Assembly (NCBI GenBank): GCA_023460795.1
Contig: JAEWPC010000020.1
Location: 124,001-188,000 of the forward strand
Source of the DNA: Bacillota bacterium
Lineage (GTDB): Bacteria; Bacillota; Bacilli; Paenibacillales; Paenibacillaceae
Length of the DNA: 64,000 nt
Direction: 5' to 3'
Below the pieces are notes generated by a model, which saw nothing but the letters and a program-made list of their open reading frames with translations, made no database searches and was not told where the DNA came from. How positions within the stretch are numbered: the first letter of the stretch is position 1; each line of letters begins with the position of its first letter. Below are positions 1 through 9,330 of this stretch, piece after piece. A program made the position numbers and the translations under genes.

Positions 1-632
1 AACCGAAGGTATGGGACAAGCCGTCTGAGTGGTCGATATCGGCCGCCGAGTTGCTCTCCTGGGGCGAGTCGATCAAGTCGATTGCCCTGCAAGCGTATAA
101 CGGCGAAGGCGAATACTTCGTTGGTGAGCACTGCGGATTCTGCCGCGCGAGGCAAACATGCCGAGCAAGGGTTGAGCAGCTCCTATCCGTCAGCGAGTAC
201 ATGCCGATGCGGCCGCCGCTGATCGGATGGGAAGAGGTTGGAGATGTGCTCCAGCGCGCCGAGGGGATCGTCGCTTGGTACAACTCGCTGAAAGAGCTAG
301 CGCTCTCCGAAGCGCTGCGAGGCGGAGACATTCCAGGGTGGAAAGCAGTCGAGGGGTGCGGATCGCGTCAGTACGTCGACATTGACACTGCGTTCAAGTC
401 GCTACAGGATGCTGGCATCGCCGAAGCTGTTCTCTTTGAACGTAAGCCGCTCAGCGTGGCCGCCGTCGAGAAGGTGCTTGGCAAAGCCGACTACCGAAAA
501 CTGCTTGAAGAACCGGGTCACGTTAAGAGCGAGCCAGGCAAGCCGACGCTGGCGCCGATCACCGATAAGCGTCCGGCTGTAACGAATCAGATTGATCCGG
601 CTTCGGTATTCTCCGGACCGGTTGAATCATAA
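1..632 (+). CDS. DUF2800 family protein, C-terminal part (RecB/Cas4-like nuclease)
   Basis: The frame is open from base 3, so this is the C-terminal part of a larger protein cut by the window edge. The visible portion contains a cysteine cluster (CGFC then C, nt about 127 to 165) of the kind found near the C terminus of Cas4/AddB-like PD-(D/E)XK nucleases, where it binds an iron-sulfur cluster. Overall it matches the DUF2800 proteins of phage early regions. It is followed 43 bp later by a DUF2815 gene, a standard phage pairing. The nuclease core itself would lie upstream of the window, so catalytic activity cannot be judged here. Confidence 0.7.
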   Translation, partial: PKVWDKPSEWSISAAELLSWGESIKSIALQAYNGEGEYFVGEHCGFCRARQTCRARVEQLLSVSEYMPMRPPLIGWEEVGDVLQRAEGIVAWYNSLKELALSEALRGGDIPGWKAVEGCGSRQYVDIDTAFKSLQDAGIAEAVLFERKPLSVAAVEKVLGKADYRKLLEEPGHVKSEPGKPTLAPITDKRPAVTNQIDPASVFSGPVES

Positions 633-675
633 TGCCTACCAATAAAACGACAAAGCGAAAAGGGAGACACGACAA

Positions 676-1473
676 ATGAGCAACCAAGCACAGCAAGCAA
701 CCGCAGTAACGACAGGGCAGGTACGACTAAGCTATGTTCACTTGTTCCAGCCGCATGCGAATCAGCCAGGTCAAGAGGCAAAATACAGCACGACGATCCT
801 CGTTCCGAAGTCGGACGTTGCAACGATGCAGCGCATCAACGCAGCGATCGAGGCGGCCGCTCAAAAGGGAACAGCATCGATCTGGAACGGCGTCCGCCCT
901 CCGCAACTTAAAACTCCGATTTGGGACGGCGATGGATTCCGCGATAACGGAGAACCGTTCGGGCCGGAGTGCAAGGGTCACTGGGTTCTGACTGCCAGCA
1001 GCAAGACGCAACAGGCGATCGTCGACTTGGGTATGAACCCGATCATCGATCAGTCCCAAGTGTACTCCGGCATGTTCGGCCGCGTGAATATCAACTTCTT
1101 TCCTTATCTCAACAGCGGTAAAAAAGGAGTCGGTGCCGGCCTTGGTCCGGTGCAGAAGCTGGCAGACGGTGAGCCGCTCGGTGGTCGGATCAGCGCTGAG
1201 CAGGCGTTTGGCAACGCACCGGCACCAGTTGCTCCAGGATATGGGCAACCGAGCTATGGCCAACCTCCTGCACAGCAGCAACCAGCTTACCCGCAACAAC
1301 CAGCGTACGGGCAAGCACCGGGTTATGGACAAGCTCCTGCACAGCCGCAGGCATATGGCCAGCAGCCGCCAGCCTACCCGCAACAGCCACCAGCACCTCA
1401 GCAGCCGGCGCAGCAGCAATTCGATCCAATCACCGGCAAGCCGCTTAATGGTGGCGGCGTGTACGGAATTTGA
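676..1473 (+). CDS. DUF2815 family protein, probable phage ssDNA-binding protein
   Basis: 265 aa. The first 180 residues form a DUF2815-type domain (start VRLSYVHLFQP; the conserved GMFGRVNINFFPY region near residue 140), a family carried beside phage DNA polymerases and thought to bind single-stranded DNA. Residues about 185 to 255 are a low-complexity tail rich in Gln, Pro, Tyr and Ala with repeated YGQ and YPQQP units, resembling the flexible tails of SSB proteins. The ATG start has GGGAG about 10 bases upstream. The stop overlaps the start of the polymerase gene, suggesting translational coupling. The SSB role is inferred from family and context. Confidence 0.7.
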   Translation: MSNQAQQATAVTTGQVRLSYVHLFQPHANQPGQEAKYSTTILVPKSDVATMQRINAAIEAAAQKGTASIWNGVRPPQLKTPIWDGDGFRDNGEPFGPECKGHWVLTASSKTQQAIVDLGMNPIIDQSQVYSGMFGRVNINFFPYLNSGKKGVGAGLGPVQKLADGEPLGGRISAEQAFGNAPAPVAPGYGQPSYGQPPAQQQPAYPQQPAYGQAPGYGQAPAQPQAYGQQPPAYPQQPPAPQQPAQQQFDPITGKPLNGGGVYGI

Positions 1474-3452
1474 CCAAAGATGAAATGATCGTTCATCTCA
1501 GCATAGACATCGAGACGTTCAGCTCGGTGGACCTCAAGAAAGCGGGACTGTACAAATATGTGCAGTCCCCTGATTTTCAAATCCTCTTGTTCGCTTATAG
1601 CTGGGACGGGGAGCCGGTCCGCGTCGTCGACTTGGCGCAAGGGGAAGAGATCCCGCTGCACGTCGTGAATGCACTGAACGATCCCTACGTAATCAAGCAC
1701 GCTTACAACGCGGCTTTTGAATGGTATTGCCTGGGCAAGTTCTGGCAATCCCCGATAGAGCAATGGCGCTGCACGCAGGTTCACGGTTTGTATTGCGGCT
1801 ATCCGATGGGGCTAGGGCAGCTCGGCGAGGCGATGGGCATTCCGCAGGACAAGCGGAAGCTTGGGACCGGCGGCGCGCTGATCCGGACATTCTGCATACC
1901 GACGATGCCGACGAAGAGTAACGGCCAGCGTACGCGGACGCTCCCGCATCACGAGCCGGAGAAGTGGCAGCTGTTCAAGCAATACTGCGCTGGCGACGTC
2001 GTAGCCGAAATGGAATTGCTCGGCCGGCTGAATGTCTTCCCGGTACCGGATCAAGAGTGGCAACTGTGGCAACTAGATCAGTGGATTAACGCGTATGGAA
2101 TCGCAGTCGATCAGGAAGTGGTAGAAGGTGCGTTGGCGATCGACGAGCAAATCAGCGCGGAGTTGAAGCAAGAAGCCGTCCAACTGACCGGGCTGAACAA
2201 TCCGAAAAGCGTCAAGCAACTGCTTGAATGGCTGGCGGAGGAGATCGATGAAGAGGTTGCCGACTTGAAGAAGGAGACCGTTACTGGGCTGATCGACAAG
2301 CTGGACGAGGGCAAGGTTAGGCGCGTCCTCGAGATTCGGCAGGAGCTCAGTAAGACAAGCGTCAAGAAATACGCCGCGATGCAGAATGCTGTTTGCGACG
2401 ATGGCCGGATTCGGGGGCTGTTACAGTTCTACGGAGCCAACCGGACAGGACGATGGGCTGGGCGGCTCGTACAGGTTCAGAATCTTCCGAGAAATTATCT
2501 TGAAGAATTACTGGACCATGCCCGAGAGCTCGTCAAGGCACGAAACGTCACCGCGTTGAAGATGATCTTCGGCAACGTGCCGGATACGCTCTCGCAGCTC
2601 ATCCGGACAGCGCTGGTACCATCGCCCGGCAATCGCCTTATCGTTTCGGACTTCTCGGCGATCGAGGCGCGCGTGTTGGCATGGCTCGCCGGCGAACAAT
2701 GGCGGCTGGATGTGTTCAATTCGCACGGCAAGATATATGAAGCCTCGGCATCACAGATGTTCGGCGTTCCGATCGAAGAGATCGGCAAGGGCTCCGAGCT
2801 TCGGCAGCGAGGGAAGGTTGCAGAGCTCGCGCTCGGGTATCAGGGCGGATCCGGCGCGCTTGAGGCGATGGATACGGAGAAGAAGCTGAATCCGGCAGAG
2901 TTTCCCGAGATCGTCACACGCTGGCGGAACGCGAACCGCCGCATCGTAGACCTGTGGTACAGCCTCGAGAACGCTGCGCTCGAAGTCATGCGAACCGGAA
3001 TGCCAGTTGGTATCCGCGGATTGCTATTCGCACGTGAAAGCCATCACGGAACACAGCAGGACTTCCTGACGATCACGCTGCCGAGTGGCCGGAAGCTGTT
3101 TTACGCGAAGCCGTTCCTCAAGCCGAACGACTTCGGCAAAGAGGCGATCCACTATTGGGGCATGGACCAGGTCAAGAAGAAGTGGACGGTGCTTTCGACG
3201 TATGGCGGCAAGTTCGTGGAGAACGTGGTTCAAGCGATCGCGAGAGACTGCCTTGCAGTGGCCATGATGCGGACCGCATACGCCGGATATCCGACCGCGA
3301 TTCACGTCCATGACGAGATCGTGGCCGACGTTCCGAACGGGTTCGGATCGATCGAGGAGATGACCGCGATCATGGGGCAGCCGATTCCGTGGGCGCAAGG
3401 GCTTCCGCTGAAGGCGGCTGGATTTGAAACTTTCTATTATATGAAGGATTGA
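1470..3452 (+). CDS. Phage family A DNA polymerase with 3'-5' exonuclease domain
   Basis: About 660 aa. The N-terminal exonuclease domain has the DxE motif (SIDIETFSS, residues about 11 to 19) and later acidic residues (AGDVVAEMELL). The polymerase domain shows motif A (SDFSAIEARVLAW), motif B (KVAELALGYQGG) and motif C (IHVHDEIVAD), so all catalytic acidic residues are present. It should be the replicative polymerase of the phage. The first possible start is TTG at 1470, overlapping the DUF2815 stop by 4 bases; ATG at 1485 is an alternative and would still leave the exonuclease motif intact. Confidence 0.9.
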   Translation: MTKDEMIVHLSIDIETFSSVDLKKAGLYKYVQSPDFQILLFAYSWDGEPVRVVDLAQGEEIPLHVVNALNDPYVIKHAYNAAFEWYCLGKFWQSPIEQWRCTQVHGLYCGYPMGLGQLGEAMGIPQDKRKLGTGGALIRTFCIPTMPTKSNGQRTRTLPHHEPEKWQLFKQYCAGDVVAEMELLGRLNVFPVPDQEWQLWQLDQWINAYGIAVDQEVVEGALAIDEQISAELKQEAVQLTGLNNPKSVKQLLEWLAEEIDEEVADLKKETVTGLIDKLDEGKVRRVLEIRQELSKTSVKKYAAMQNAVCDDGRIRGLLQFYGANRTGRWAGRLVQVQNLPRNYLEELLDHARELVKARNVTALKMIFGNVPDTLSQLIRTALVPSPGNRLIVSDFSAIEARVLAWLAGEQWRLDVFNSHGKIYEASASQMFGVPIEEIGKGSELRQRGKVAELALGYQGGSGALEAMDTEKKLNPAEFPEIVTRWRNANRRIVDLWYSLENAALEVMRTGMPVGIRGLLFARESHHGTQQDFLTITLPSGRKLFYAKPFLKPNDFGKEAIHYWGMDQVKKKWTVLSTYGGKFVENVVQAIARDCLAVAMMRTAYAGYPTAIHVHDEIVADVPNGFGSIEEMTAIMGQPIPWAQGLPLKAAGFETFYYMKD

Positions 3453-3461
3453 GGCGAGAAC

Positions 3462-4550
3462 ATGGCAGCGCGGTCCGGTGGATATCGAACACCTATCCCG
3501 AATCGGGACGTTGAGATGAGAACTACCGGCAACGGGCCGGTTATCTCGTATTACCTAAGCCCAGAAGAGTTGGAGAAATATCGAGCGGCGCCGTCAACGC
3601 CGCCTCGGGACTCGCTAGGCGAAAAGATCAACGCGCCTGTGGCGCACAAGGAGGAGAAGTACGTGTCCACTCAAGCAGCAAATGCGGAACGCTTCGTTCC
3701 GTCGAAGGTTGAGTTTTTGAAAGGGATCGCCGCGGGCAAGTCGATCAGCAAGATGGAGCGCGATTGGAAGATGGCGCAAGGATCTCTTCATTATTACATC
3801 GGCAAATGGAATCTGAAGGGCATCAAGCCGGAGCGCGCCGAGCAGCTGCTCGACGAAATCGATGCAGAGGAAGCGCGCAAACCTGTTAAAGGGTTGATCG
3901 CTTACAATGACCAATCCAGCGCGCCGATGCCTGCAGAGCCGGACATTCAACCGACTGGAGAAGGTGCAAAGGCAGCGTCAACGCAACCAGACGAACTGCA
4001 AAGCCGTCTCGATCGGGCGCTAGAACGAATCAAGTCTATGACCGAGACGCTTGAAGCCGCGAATTTAGAAAATTCAAAGCTGAAGCATGAACGCGACGAC
4101 TACAAGCGAGCAGCGACTGATTTGGAAGAGAAGCTGGACAAGCAGTCAGACCATGAGGCGGAGATCGAACGGCTACGCACGGAGCTGGCCAAGACGATCG
4201 GCGAGCGCGCCGAGCTGCAAGGCAAGATCGAAGAATACGCCACTGCGATCGACGTCGCTAAGCTAACGATTCAGGACATCGAGAGCGATCGGCAAGTGCT
4301 GCTTGAGAACATGCGTCAAGCCAAAGTCGCTAGCGATCCGGTTAATCATCCCGCGCACTACACGAGCGGCGGCATCGAGACGATCGAGTTCATTCGCGCG
4401 AAGCTGACGCCGGAAGAGTTCGTTGGCTACTGCAAAGGTAACGTGCTGAAATATGTTTCGCGCGCCAACCTTAAAGGCGGCGTCGAGGACCTGAGCAAAG
4501 CTACTGTGTACCTCGGCTGGGCTGTAGGATTGGAGGCTGGAGCGAAATGA
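3462..4550 (+). CDS. Coiled-coil protein with C-terminal DUF3310 domain
   Basis: 362 aa. Residues about 65 to 130 resemble a small DNA-binding helical region. Residues about 180 to 290 are a long heptad-rich coiled coil (charged, Leu-spaced). The C-terminal 70 residues (beginning VNHPAHYTSGGIETIEF, with YVSRANLKGG) are a DUF3310 domain, found in many phages of Gram-positive bacteria and of unknown function. The fusion of DUF3310 to a coiled-coil arm is longer than the usual stand-alone domain. It overlaps the next gene by 4 bases (ATGA). The role is unknown; the neighbours suggest DNA or nucleotide metabolism. Confidence 0.75.
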   Translation: MAARSGGYRTPIPNRDVEMRTTGNGPVISYYLSPEELEKYRAAPSTPPRDSLGEKINAPVAHKEEKYVSTQAANAERFVPSKVEFLKGIAAGKSISKMERDWKMAQGSLHYYIGKWNLKGIKPERAEQLLDEIDAEEARKPVKGLIAYNDQSSAPMPAEPDIQPTGEGAKAASTQPDELQSRLDRALERIKSMTETLEAANLENSKLKHERDDYKRAATDLEEKLDKQSDHEAEIERLRTELAKTIGERAELQGKIEEYATAIDVAKLTIQDIESDRQVLLENMRQAKVASDPVNHPAHYTSGGIETIEFIRAKLTPEEFVGYCKGNVLKYVSRANLKGGVEDLSKATVYLGWAVGLEAGAK

Positions 4551-4933
4551 AAAGCTACACCCAACATACTATCGAGAAATGCGAAGCGGGAGACTTGACG
4601 CATGCTCATGCAATTGGATTGGCTGCTCTGTTAGATGCTGCCTTGAAGCCAATTCAACCTTCCATGCAAGACGTTCTTGCCGAACGCATTCGCCAGGACG
4701 CCAAGTGGGGCGAGCAGAATCACGAGCCGCAATATTGGATGGGAATCCTCGGCGAGGAGTTCGGCGAGCTATGCCAGGCGGTCAACGAGACCGTGTTCAA
4801 CAACGGTACGGAGGCGCGGCGGAAAGGCGGCTACGTCAACATGCGCGCGGAGGCCGTTCAAGTGGCCGCAGTAGCGGTGTCGTTCATCGAAATGCTAGAT
4901 CGCCGGTACAAGGAGGCTGAGATCGATGCTTGA
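4547..4933 (+). CDS. MazG-like nucleotide pyrophosphohydrolase family protein
   Basis: 128 aa, all-alpha. It carries the EExxE-type metal site in GILGEEFGELCQA (residues about 66 to 78) and a following EAVQVAAVAVSF helix, as in MazG/dUTPase-2-like phage proteins that hydrolyse non-canonical or excess NTPs. It overlaps the DUF3310 gene by 4 bases and the next gene by 8 bases, so all three are in one early operon. Substrate specificity cannot be read from the sequence. Confidence 0.7.
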   Translation: MKSYTQHTIEKCEAGDLTHAHAIGLAALLDAALKPIQPSMQDVLAERIRQDAKWGEQNHEPQYWMGILGEEFGELCQAVNETVFNNGTEARRKGGYVNMRAEAVQVAAVAVSFIEMLDRRYKEAEIDA

Positions 4934-5318
4934 ACAAGCCCAAGCCAAGCTACAGGCTGAGATGGAGAAGGAAAAGAAGAACGAATATGTCCAGTTCATT
5001 GGCCAATTCCTTCTGGGCCACCTCGGAGCTAATCCAGGTGATGCGGAGCGGATCCTGGCCGCTGATAATACGATCCTGAAGAGCCTCGACGCCATGAAGA
5101 CCGCCGCACAGAAGAAGCCTCGAAGCGGAAACGTTGCGATGTTGACGCCGATCGAGGGGCTGACTGTCGTACTGAAATACTTCGGTATCGACAAGGCGCC
5201 GACGGTGCCAGTAATGCCGGATATGGTCGCAACGCCTGTCTCAGCTCCTACAGCTCCCGCAGCACCGCAGCCAGCGCCGAAGGCTGACTTCGATATCAGC
5301 CTCGACGCTTACATGTGA
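4926..5318 (+). CDS. Hypothetical phage protein
   Basis: 130 aa. The N-terminal half is charged and helical; the C-terminal part (residues 95 to 120) is rich in Ala and Pro and ends in a short acidic stretch (DFDISLDAYM). Such a flexible linker with an acidic tip resembles a partner-binding tail, but no family is recognised. The gene overlaps the MazG-like gene by 8 bases, and its stop lies 10 bases before the next ATG. Confidence 0.6.
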   Translation: MLEQAQAKLQAEMEKEKKNEYVQFIGQFLLGHLGANPGDAERILAADNTILKSLDAMKTAAQKKPRSGNVAMLTPIEGLTVVLKYFGIDKAPTVPVMPDMVATPVSAPTAPAAPQPAPKADFDISLDAYM

Positions 5319-5328
5319 GGTGGCTGAG

Positions 5329-7017
5329 ATGAGCGCTATTAAAAGTATTACTGACTCTGCCGAGATCAATCGTCACCTTCCTTCGAAAGCATCTCAAGCG
5401 CTTGTTGACTTCGTCGAGAATGTTGCTCTGAAGCGAAGCCGGTATTTGTTTACAACGCGTGCCAGCGGCATTCTGTTCGCTCACTGCACTCATTGTAAAA
5501 GGACCTACACACCCGCTTTACTGCTAGGGCCGCTGAAGCACAATGAAGAGCAACTCTGCGAGAAGTGCGGTTCACTTTGTATCGTCAAGGACAGCTGGCG
5601 CGGCCGCAGCCGCCTCGTCGACGAGGCTTATATCGTATGGTACAGCAAATCTGAAATTGATCCTAAATCCGTAGTCGCTCAGGGGATTCATGTTTGTCGG
5701 GATTATAGTGGTGACTACAAGGACGTGAACACGCTAATCAGCGCTCCGATCTGCGCCTACCTATTTAAACCCGGAGATCCACGATCGAAAGGTAAAGAGC
5801 GATTCGGCAGAGGTCACATGTTCAAGCGCGGTTGGATTGACGGGCATCGCCCGGGTTTGATTGCAACTCGATCCGTTTACTCGGAACGGGAGATTTACGC
5901 CAAACGAATGCCTCTTTACATCAGCGAAGCAAATATCTCGGAAGCAGTAGCCGGAACGCAGCTCCAGTATAGCCAGTGGCAAAAGTTCTATTCTGTTCTT
6001 GAAGAGGACGAGGCGGCCTGGCACGGATGGAATACATTCACGCGCAGAGCCGGCGAGGCTGTATCGGACATGGCTAAATTCTTCGACTTGGCCACGCGCT
6101 ATCCTTGCGTTGAGTATCTTGCAAAGCTGGGCTTGCACGAAATAATTAGATTCAAGATCCTCAACTACGAAACATACAAGGTGATCAATTGGCGAGGCGC
6201 ATCGATGGAGAAGGTCCTTCAAATGTCTAAAGACGAGGCCAAAGAGCTTCAGACAGCGCTCCAAATAGTCGAAGATTTCTCACCGCTTTCGCTTTACAGT
6301 TATCGGTTCCACAGACATCACAAAGACGGCGGGATTCAGGTCTCATTCGAACAGGCTCATAAGCTGCGAGATCTAACGCTCGAAACATCTCTTAGCACAA
6401 TCAAGCACATTCCACTGCCTTATACGTCGATCGCTAAATACGTCTTGAAGCAGATGGCGCGGCAACAATCGCCATACAAAAAAGCCCATGATGTAGTTAT
6501 CGCTTGGCGGGACTATCTCGACGCATGCAAGAAGCTCGGAATGAGAATGAAGTCGGAAGCGGTCCTATACCCAAACGACCTACATCGAGCACACGATAAA
6601 GCGGTCACGAAGGTGAAATACAAAGAGGACAAATCACTTAACGATCTTATCGTGAAAAGGCTTGGTCAACTGGTTGAGAAGTATCGATTTGAATCGAACA
6701 ACCTTATCATTCAACCAGCGGTGGACACTGTTGAGCTGTTCAAGGAAGGGAAAGAACTCGGTCATTGTGTTGGTGGGTACGCAAAGCGCTATGCCAACGG
6801 CGAATGCGATATCCTGCTTGTTCGCACTACGACGGAGCCGGGCAAGCCGTTCTACACGATGGAGATACGTAATAACGCAATCATCCAATGCCGCGGTAAA
6901 GGTAACAAGGATATGACGCCTGAAGTTCGAGAGTTCGTTCAAGCATTCACCGATCAGAAGTTAAAGAAGAAAAAGGCTCGCGTTAAAGTCGCGGCCCGTC
7001 AGGAGGTTGCTGTATGA
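5329..7017 (+). CDS. PcfJ-like protein
   Basis: About 562 aa. The C-terminal third has the PcfJ signature (ELGHCVGGYAKRYANGEC, then YTMEIRNNAIIQCRGKGN), and the N-terminal part has paired CxxC motifs (CTHC and CEKC, residues about 48 to 75) suggesting zinc binding. PcfJ proteins occur on conjugative plasmids and in phage early regions; their biochemical role is not established. The ATG at 5329 is preferred to the upstream GTG because AGGTGG lies five bases before it. The next gene starts inside this stop codon. Confidence 0.75.
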   Translation: MSAIKSITDSAEINRHLPSKASQALVDFVENVALKRSRYLFTTRASGILFAHCTHCKRTYTPALLLGPLKHNEEQLCEKCGSLCIVKDSWRGRSRLVDEAYIVWYSKSEIDPKSVVAQGIHVCRDYSGDYKDVNTLISAPICAYLFKPGDPRSKGKERFGRGHMFKRGWIDGHRPGLIATRSVYSEREIYAKRMPLYISEANISEAVAGTQLQYSQWQKFYSVLEEDEAAWHGWNTFTRRAGEAVSDMAKFFDLATRYPCVEYLAKLGLHEIIRFKILNYETYKVINWRGASMEKVLQMSKDEAKELQTALQIVEDFSPLSLYSYRFHRHHKDGGIQVSFEQAHKLRDLTLETSLSTIKHIPLPYTSIAKYVLKQMARQQSPYKKAHDVVIAWRDYLDACKKLGMRMKSEAVLYPNDLHRAHDKAVTKVKYKEDKSLNDLIVKRLGQLVEKYRFESNNLIIQPAVDTVELFKEGKELGHCVGGYAKRYANGECDILLVRTTTEPGKPFYTMEIRNNAIIQCRGKGNKDMTPEVREFVQAFTDQKLKKKKARVKVAARQEVAV

Positions 7018-7871
7018 GTGAGCTTACAATCCATCGAGCGGACGCTCTCGCCGCCGAGATCCGCACCATCGACTCACAGACAAGGGAGATCGCCGCGCGC
7101 GGTGCAATCGAGATTGGCACACGCCTGATCGAAGCGAAGGAGCTCGTTGATCATGGCGAGTGGGAGAAGTGGCTGAAAGAGAACGTGAATTATAGCCAGT
7201 CCACCGCGAACAACTTCATGCGCGTCGCCAAGGAATACGGCTCAAATCCGCAATCGTTTGGCAATTTGACCTACACGCAGGCAGTCGCCCTGCTGGCGGT
7301 ACCGTCCGAGGAGCGCGAGCAATTCGCGGAGGACGTCGGCGCCAGTGAGCTCTCGACGCGCGAGCTGAAGGAAGCAGTCAAGGCGCGGGACGAAGCGCAG
7401 AAGCAGGCGAAGAAGCTCGAGGCGGATCTGAAGAAAGCGCTGGAGCAAGCCGAACAGGAGCGTAAGCAACGCGAAGAGCTGGCCGCGGACATCGCTCGTC
7501 TGCAGATCGATTTGGCAGAAGCGAAGATCGCTGGCGACGCAGAGGCGGCGGACAAGCTGAAAGCTGAATTGCTCGATGCGCAGGACAAGGTGAAGCAGCT
7601 TGAGGCAGAACTACGAACGAAGCCGATCGACGTTCCTGGAGTCGTGGAGAAGATCCCTGCTGAAGTCGAAGCGGAGCTGGAGGAGTTGCGGAAGAAAGTC
7701 GCTCAACCAAATACCAGCGCCGCGGCTGTAAAGTTCAGAATCCAATTCGAAACGCTGACCGGCGGCTTCACCAATTTGCTGGCGACGCTTGCCGAAGTGG
7801 AGCCGGAGCAACGTGAGAAGTTCACCGGAGCGCTGCGCTTGCTGATTGGGAAGATGTCGGAGAAGCTGTAA
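7014..7871 (+). CDS. DUF3102 family protein
   Basis: 285 aa. The first 90 residues match the DUF3102 pattern (GAIEIGTRLIEAKELVDHGEWEKWL followed by a helix-turn-helix-like YSQSTANNFMRVA). Residues about 120 to 215 are a long coiled coil, and the last 60 residues form a separate small helical domain. DUF3102 proteins are frequent on phages and plasmids and look DNA-binding; the function is unknown. It is coupled at both ends: it overlaps the PcfJ-like stop by 4 bases, and its own stop shares one base with the next ATG. Confidence 0.75.
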   Translation: MSELTIHRADALAAEIRTIDSQTREIAARGAIEIGTRLIEAKELVDHGEWEKWLKENVNYSQSTANNFMRVAKEYGSNPQSFGNLTYTQAVALLAVPSEEREQFAEDVGASELSTRELKEAVKARDEAQKQAKKLEADLKKALEQAEQERKQREELAADIARLQIDLAEAKIAGDAEAADKLKAELLDAQDKVKQLEAELRTKPIDVPGVVEKIPAEVEAELEELRKKVAQPNTSAAAVKFRIQFETLTGGFTNLLATLAEVEPEQREKFTGALRLLIGKMSEKL

Positions 7872-8629
7872 TGTTCGTTTTCTTTTTTGACAAGGCTGGC
7901 GCCGCGGTACTTGATAGACCGCCGGCGCCTCCTCTCCGACGAACGGATTACCAGAAGCAATTCGTCGATGTGTTCAAGCGCCTGTCGACGCGGGAGCAAA
8001 GCTGGAGAGTGTGGAGCGACTTTCTGGAGCTAGCTGCCTGCGCGATCTCGAACCGCGTCGACCGCGCCAACTATGAGGTGCGCGAGAAGCGGTATATGGG
8101 CGTCATCAAGCGTTATAGCAAAGATGAGGCTAACGACTTCGCGAAGATGCTGGCCATCTTGACGCAGGCGCTAGACGAGGAGCCTGAACAGGATTTTCTC
8201 GGAGAGTTGTTCATGTCGCTCGAGCTTTCCAATCACTGGCGCGGTCAGTTCTTCACGCCGTACAGTCTTTGCCGAATGATGGCTGAGATGCAGTACGTCG
8301 ATCTGCCGGAACGTGTTAAGGAGAAAGGATACATCAGCGTCAACGATCCAGCCTGCGGCGCGGGTGCGACGCTGATCGCGTTTGCCAATGTGGCTAAGGC
8401 TCGTGGGATCAACTATCAGAACCACGTTCTATTCGTCGCTCAGGATATCGACCAGACGGCCGTGCTGATGTGTTACTTGCAGATGTCGCTGCTTGGATGC
8501 GCAGGATACGTGATCGTCGGTAACACGCTGACGATGGAGACGAGCGAGATCTGGTACACGCCGATGTGGTTTTCAGACGTGTGGCGGTGGCGGCGAGTAT
8601 TTCAAAAAATGAGCGATCTAAAAGCGTAA
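7871..8629 (+). CDS. N6-adenine DNA methylase-like protein lacking the catalytic motif
   Basis: 252 aa. It resembles the N-terminal part of HsdM-type methylases: a helical N-terminal region, then GQFFTPYSLCRMMAEM, then the SAM-binding motif (NDPACGAGATLIAFA, residues about 157 to 171) and the following acidic strand (AQDIDQTAV). The catalytic motif IV (NPPY/F) expected about 60 residues later is absent; the corresponding strand reads VIVGNTLTM. Short phage proteins of this type are common. It may bind SAM or DNA without methylating, or have been truncated. The end of the frame is low in conserved content. Confidence 0.6.
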   Translation: MFVFFFDKAGAAVLDRPPAPPLRRTDYQKQFVDVFKRLSTREQSWRVWSDFLELAACAISNRVDRANYEVREKRYMGVIKRYSKDEANDFAKMLAILTQALDEEPEQDFLGELFMSLELSNHWRGQFFTPYSLCRMMAEMQYVDLPERVKEKGYISVNDPACGAGATLIAFANVAKARGINYQNHVLFVAQDIDQTAVLMCYLQMSLLGCAGYVIVGNTLTMETSEIWYTPMWFSDVWRWRRVFQKMSDLKA

Positions 8630-8668
8630 CTGATTCATTTTGTGACATAAGAGAGGGAGAGGGTAAGT

Positions 8669-9088
8669 ATGGGAGTTAGGCAGGACTTGGACGAACTCGA
8701 TGACATTGGACGGAAAGACGAAGTTCAGGAGTTTATATCAAGAAATCAACATCAGTTCGGATACATTATGCAAGAAGCGAGCAGACAATGGGTAGCTAAA
8801 GACCCTGTGGGAGCCTTGACGGTTGGCGATTGCAACGCCGTTGTTCTGAGACATGGGCAATATCATGAATTGCTTGAGAAGATCGAGAAGCTAGAGAAAA
8901 TGCAAGCGGAACTAACGAGGGTAATTGCTCGGAATCTGATTGCTTGGGATACATCGAAAGATAAGCGAGAAGGTTTGTTGCCAGAAGTATATCTGACCAA
9001 CAAGTACTTGTATAAGCAATTAACTGGAGAAGAGTACTACAAGGATCGAGCAATTAAGAAGTTCCATATCGGCGACGAATATAGCTGA
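8669..9088 (+). CDS. Hypothetical phage protein
   Basis: 139 aa, helical, with a central coiled-coil-like segment (KIEKLEKMQAELTRV). No family is recognised. The ATG has GAGGGAGAGGG upstream, a good ribosome binding site, and the gene lies between the methylase-like and primase genes in the same direction. The base composition is more AT-rich than its neighbours, suggesting later acquisition. Confidence 0.55.
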   Translation: MGVRQDLDELDDIGRKDEVQEFISRNQHQFGYIMQEASRQWVAKDPVGALTVGDCNAVVLRHGQYHELLEKIEKLEKMQAELTRVIARNLIAWDTSKDKREGLLPEVYLTNKYLYKQLTGEEYYKDRAIKKFHIGDEYS

Positions 9089-9128
9089 ACAGTTCGACGA
9101 AGAAGCGAAGGAAAGGATAGGTGACGGC

Positions 9129-9311
9129 ATGAACCTTCCTAAAGCTAGGAAGCGCGTATTCGATGCTTTCTTCCGGCAAATTGGCAAGAAGATCGAGCTC
9201 AAGTCAGTTCGCCCGCTCGACGATCAAGGCAACTCTTATGTACTGGAATACACTACGAAGCACGGCGGCCGAGGCAAGCTCGAGCTGTATGGGTTGGGAC
9301 CAACGCCGTGA
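9129..9311 (+). CDS. Small hypothetical phage protein
   Basis: 60 aa, basic at the N terminus (NLPKARKRVFDAFFRQIGKK) with a beta-rich C-terminal half. No family is recognised. The AGGATAGG-like sequence upstream and its position in the early operon support it as a gene, but it could be non-functional. Confidence 0.45.
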   Translation: MNLPKARKRVFDAFFRQIGKKIELKSVRPLDDQGNSYVLEYTTKHGGRGKLELYGLGPTP

Positions 9312-9330
9312 TAGATAGAGGTGCGGAGCC

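Noticed and set aside
727..1419. Long antisense frame opposite the DUF2815 gene
   Set aside because: It mirrors the Gln/Pro-rich tail and has an unnatural Arg/Leu composition.
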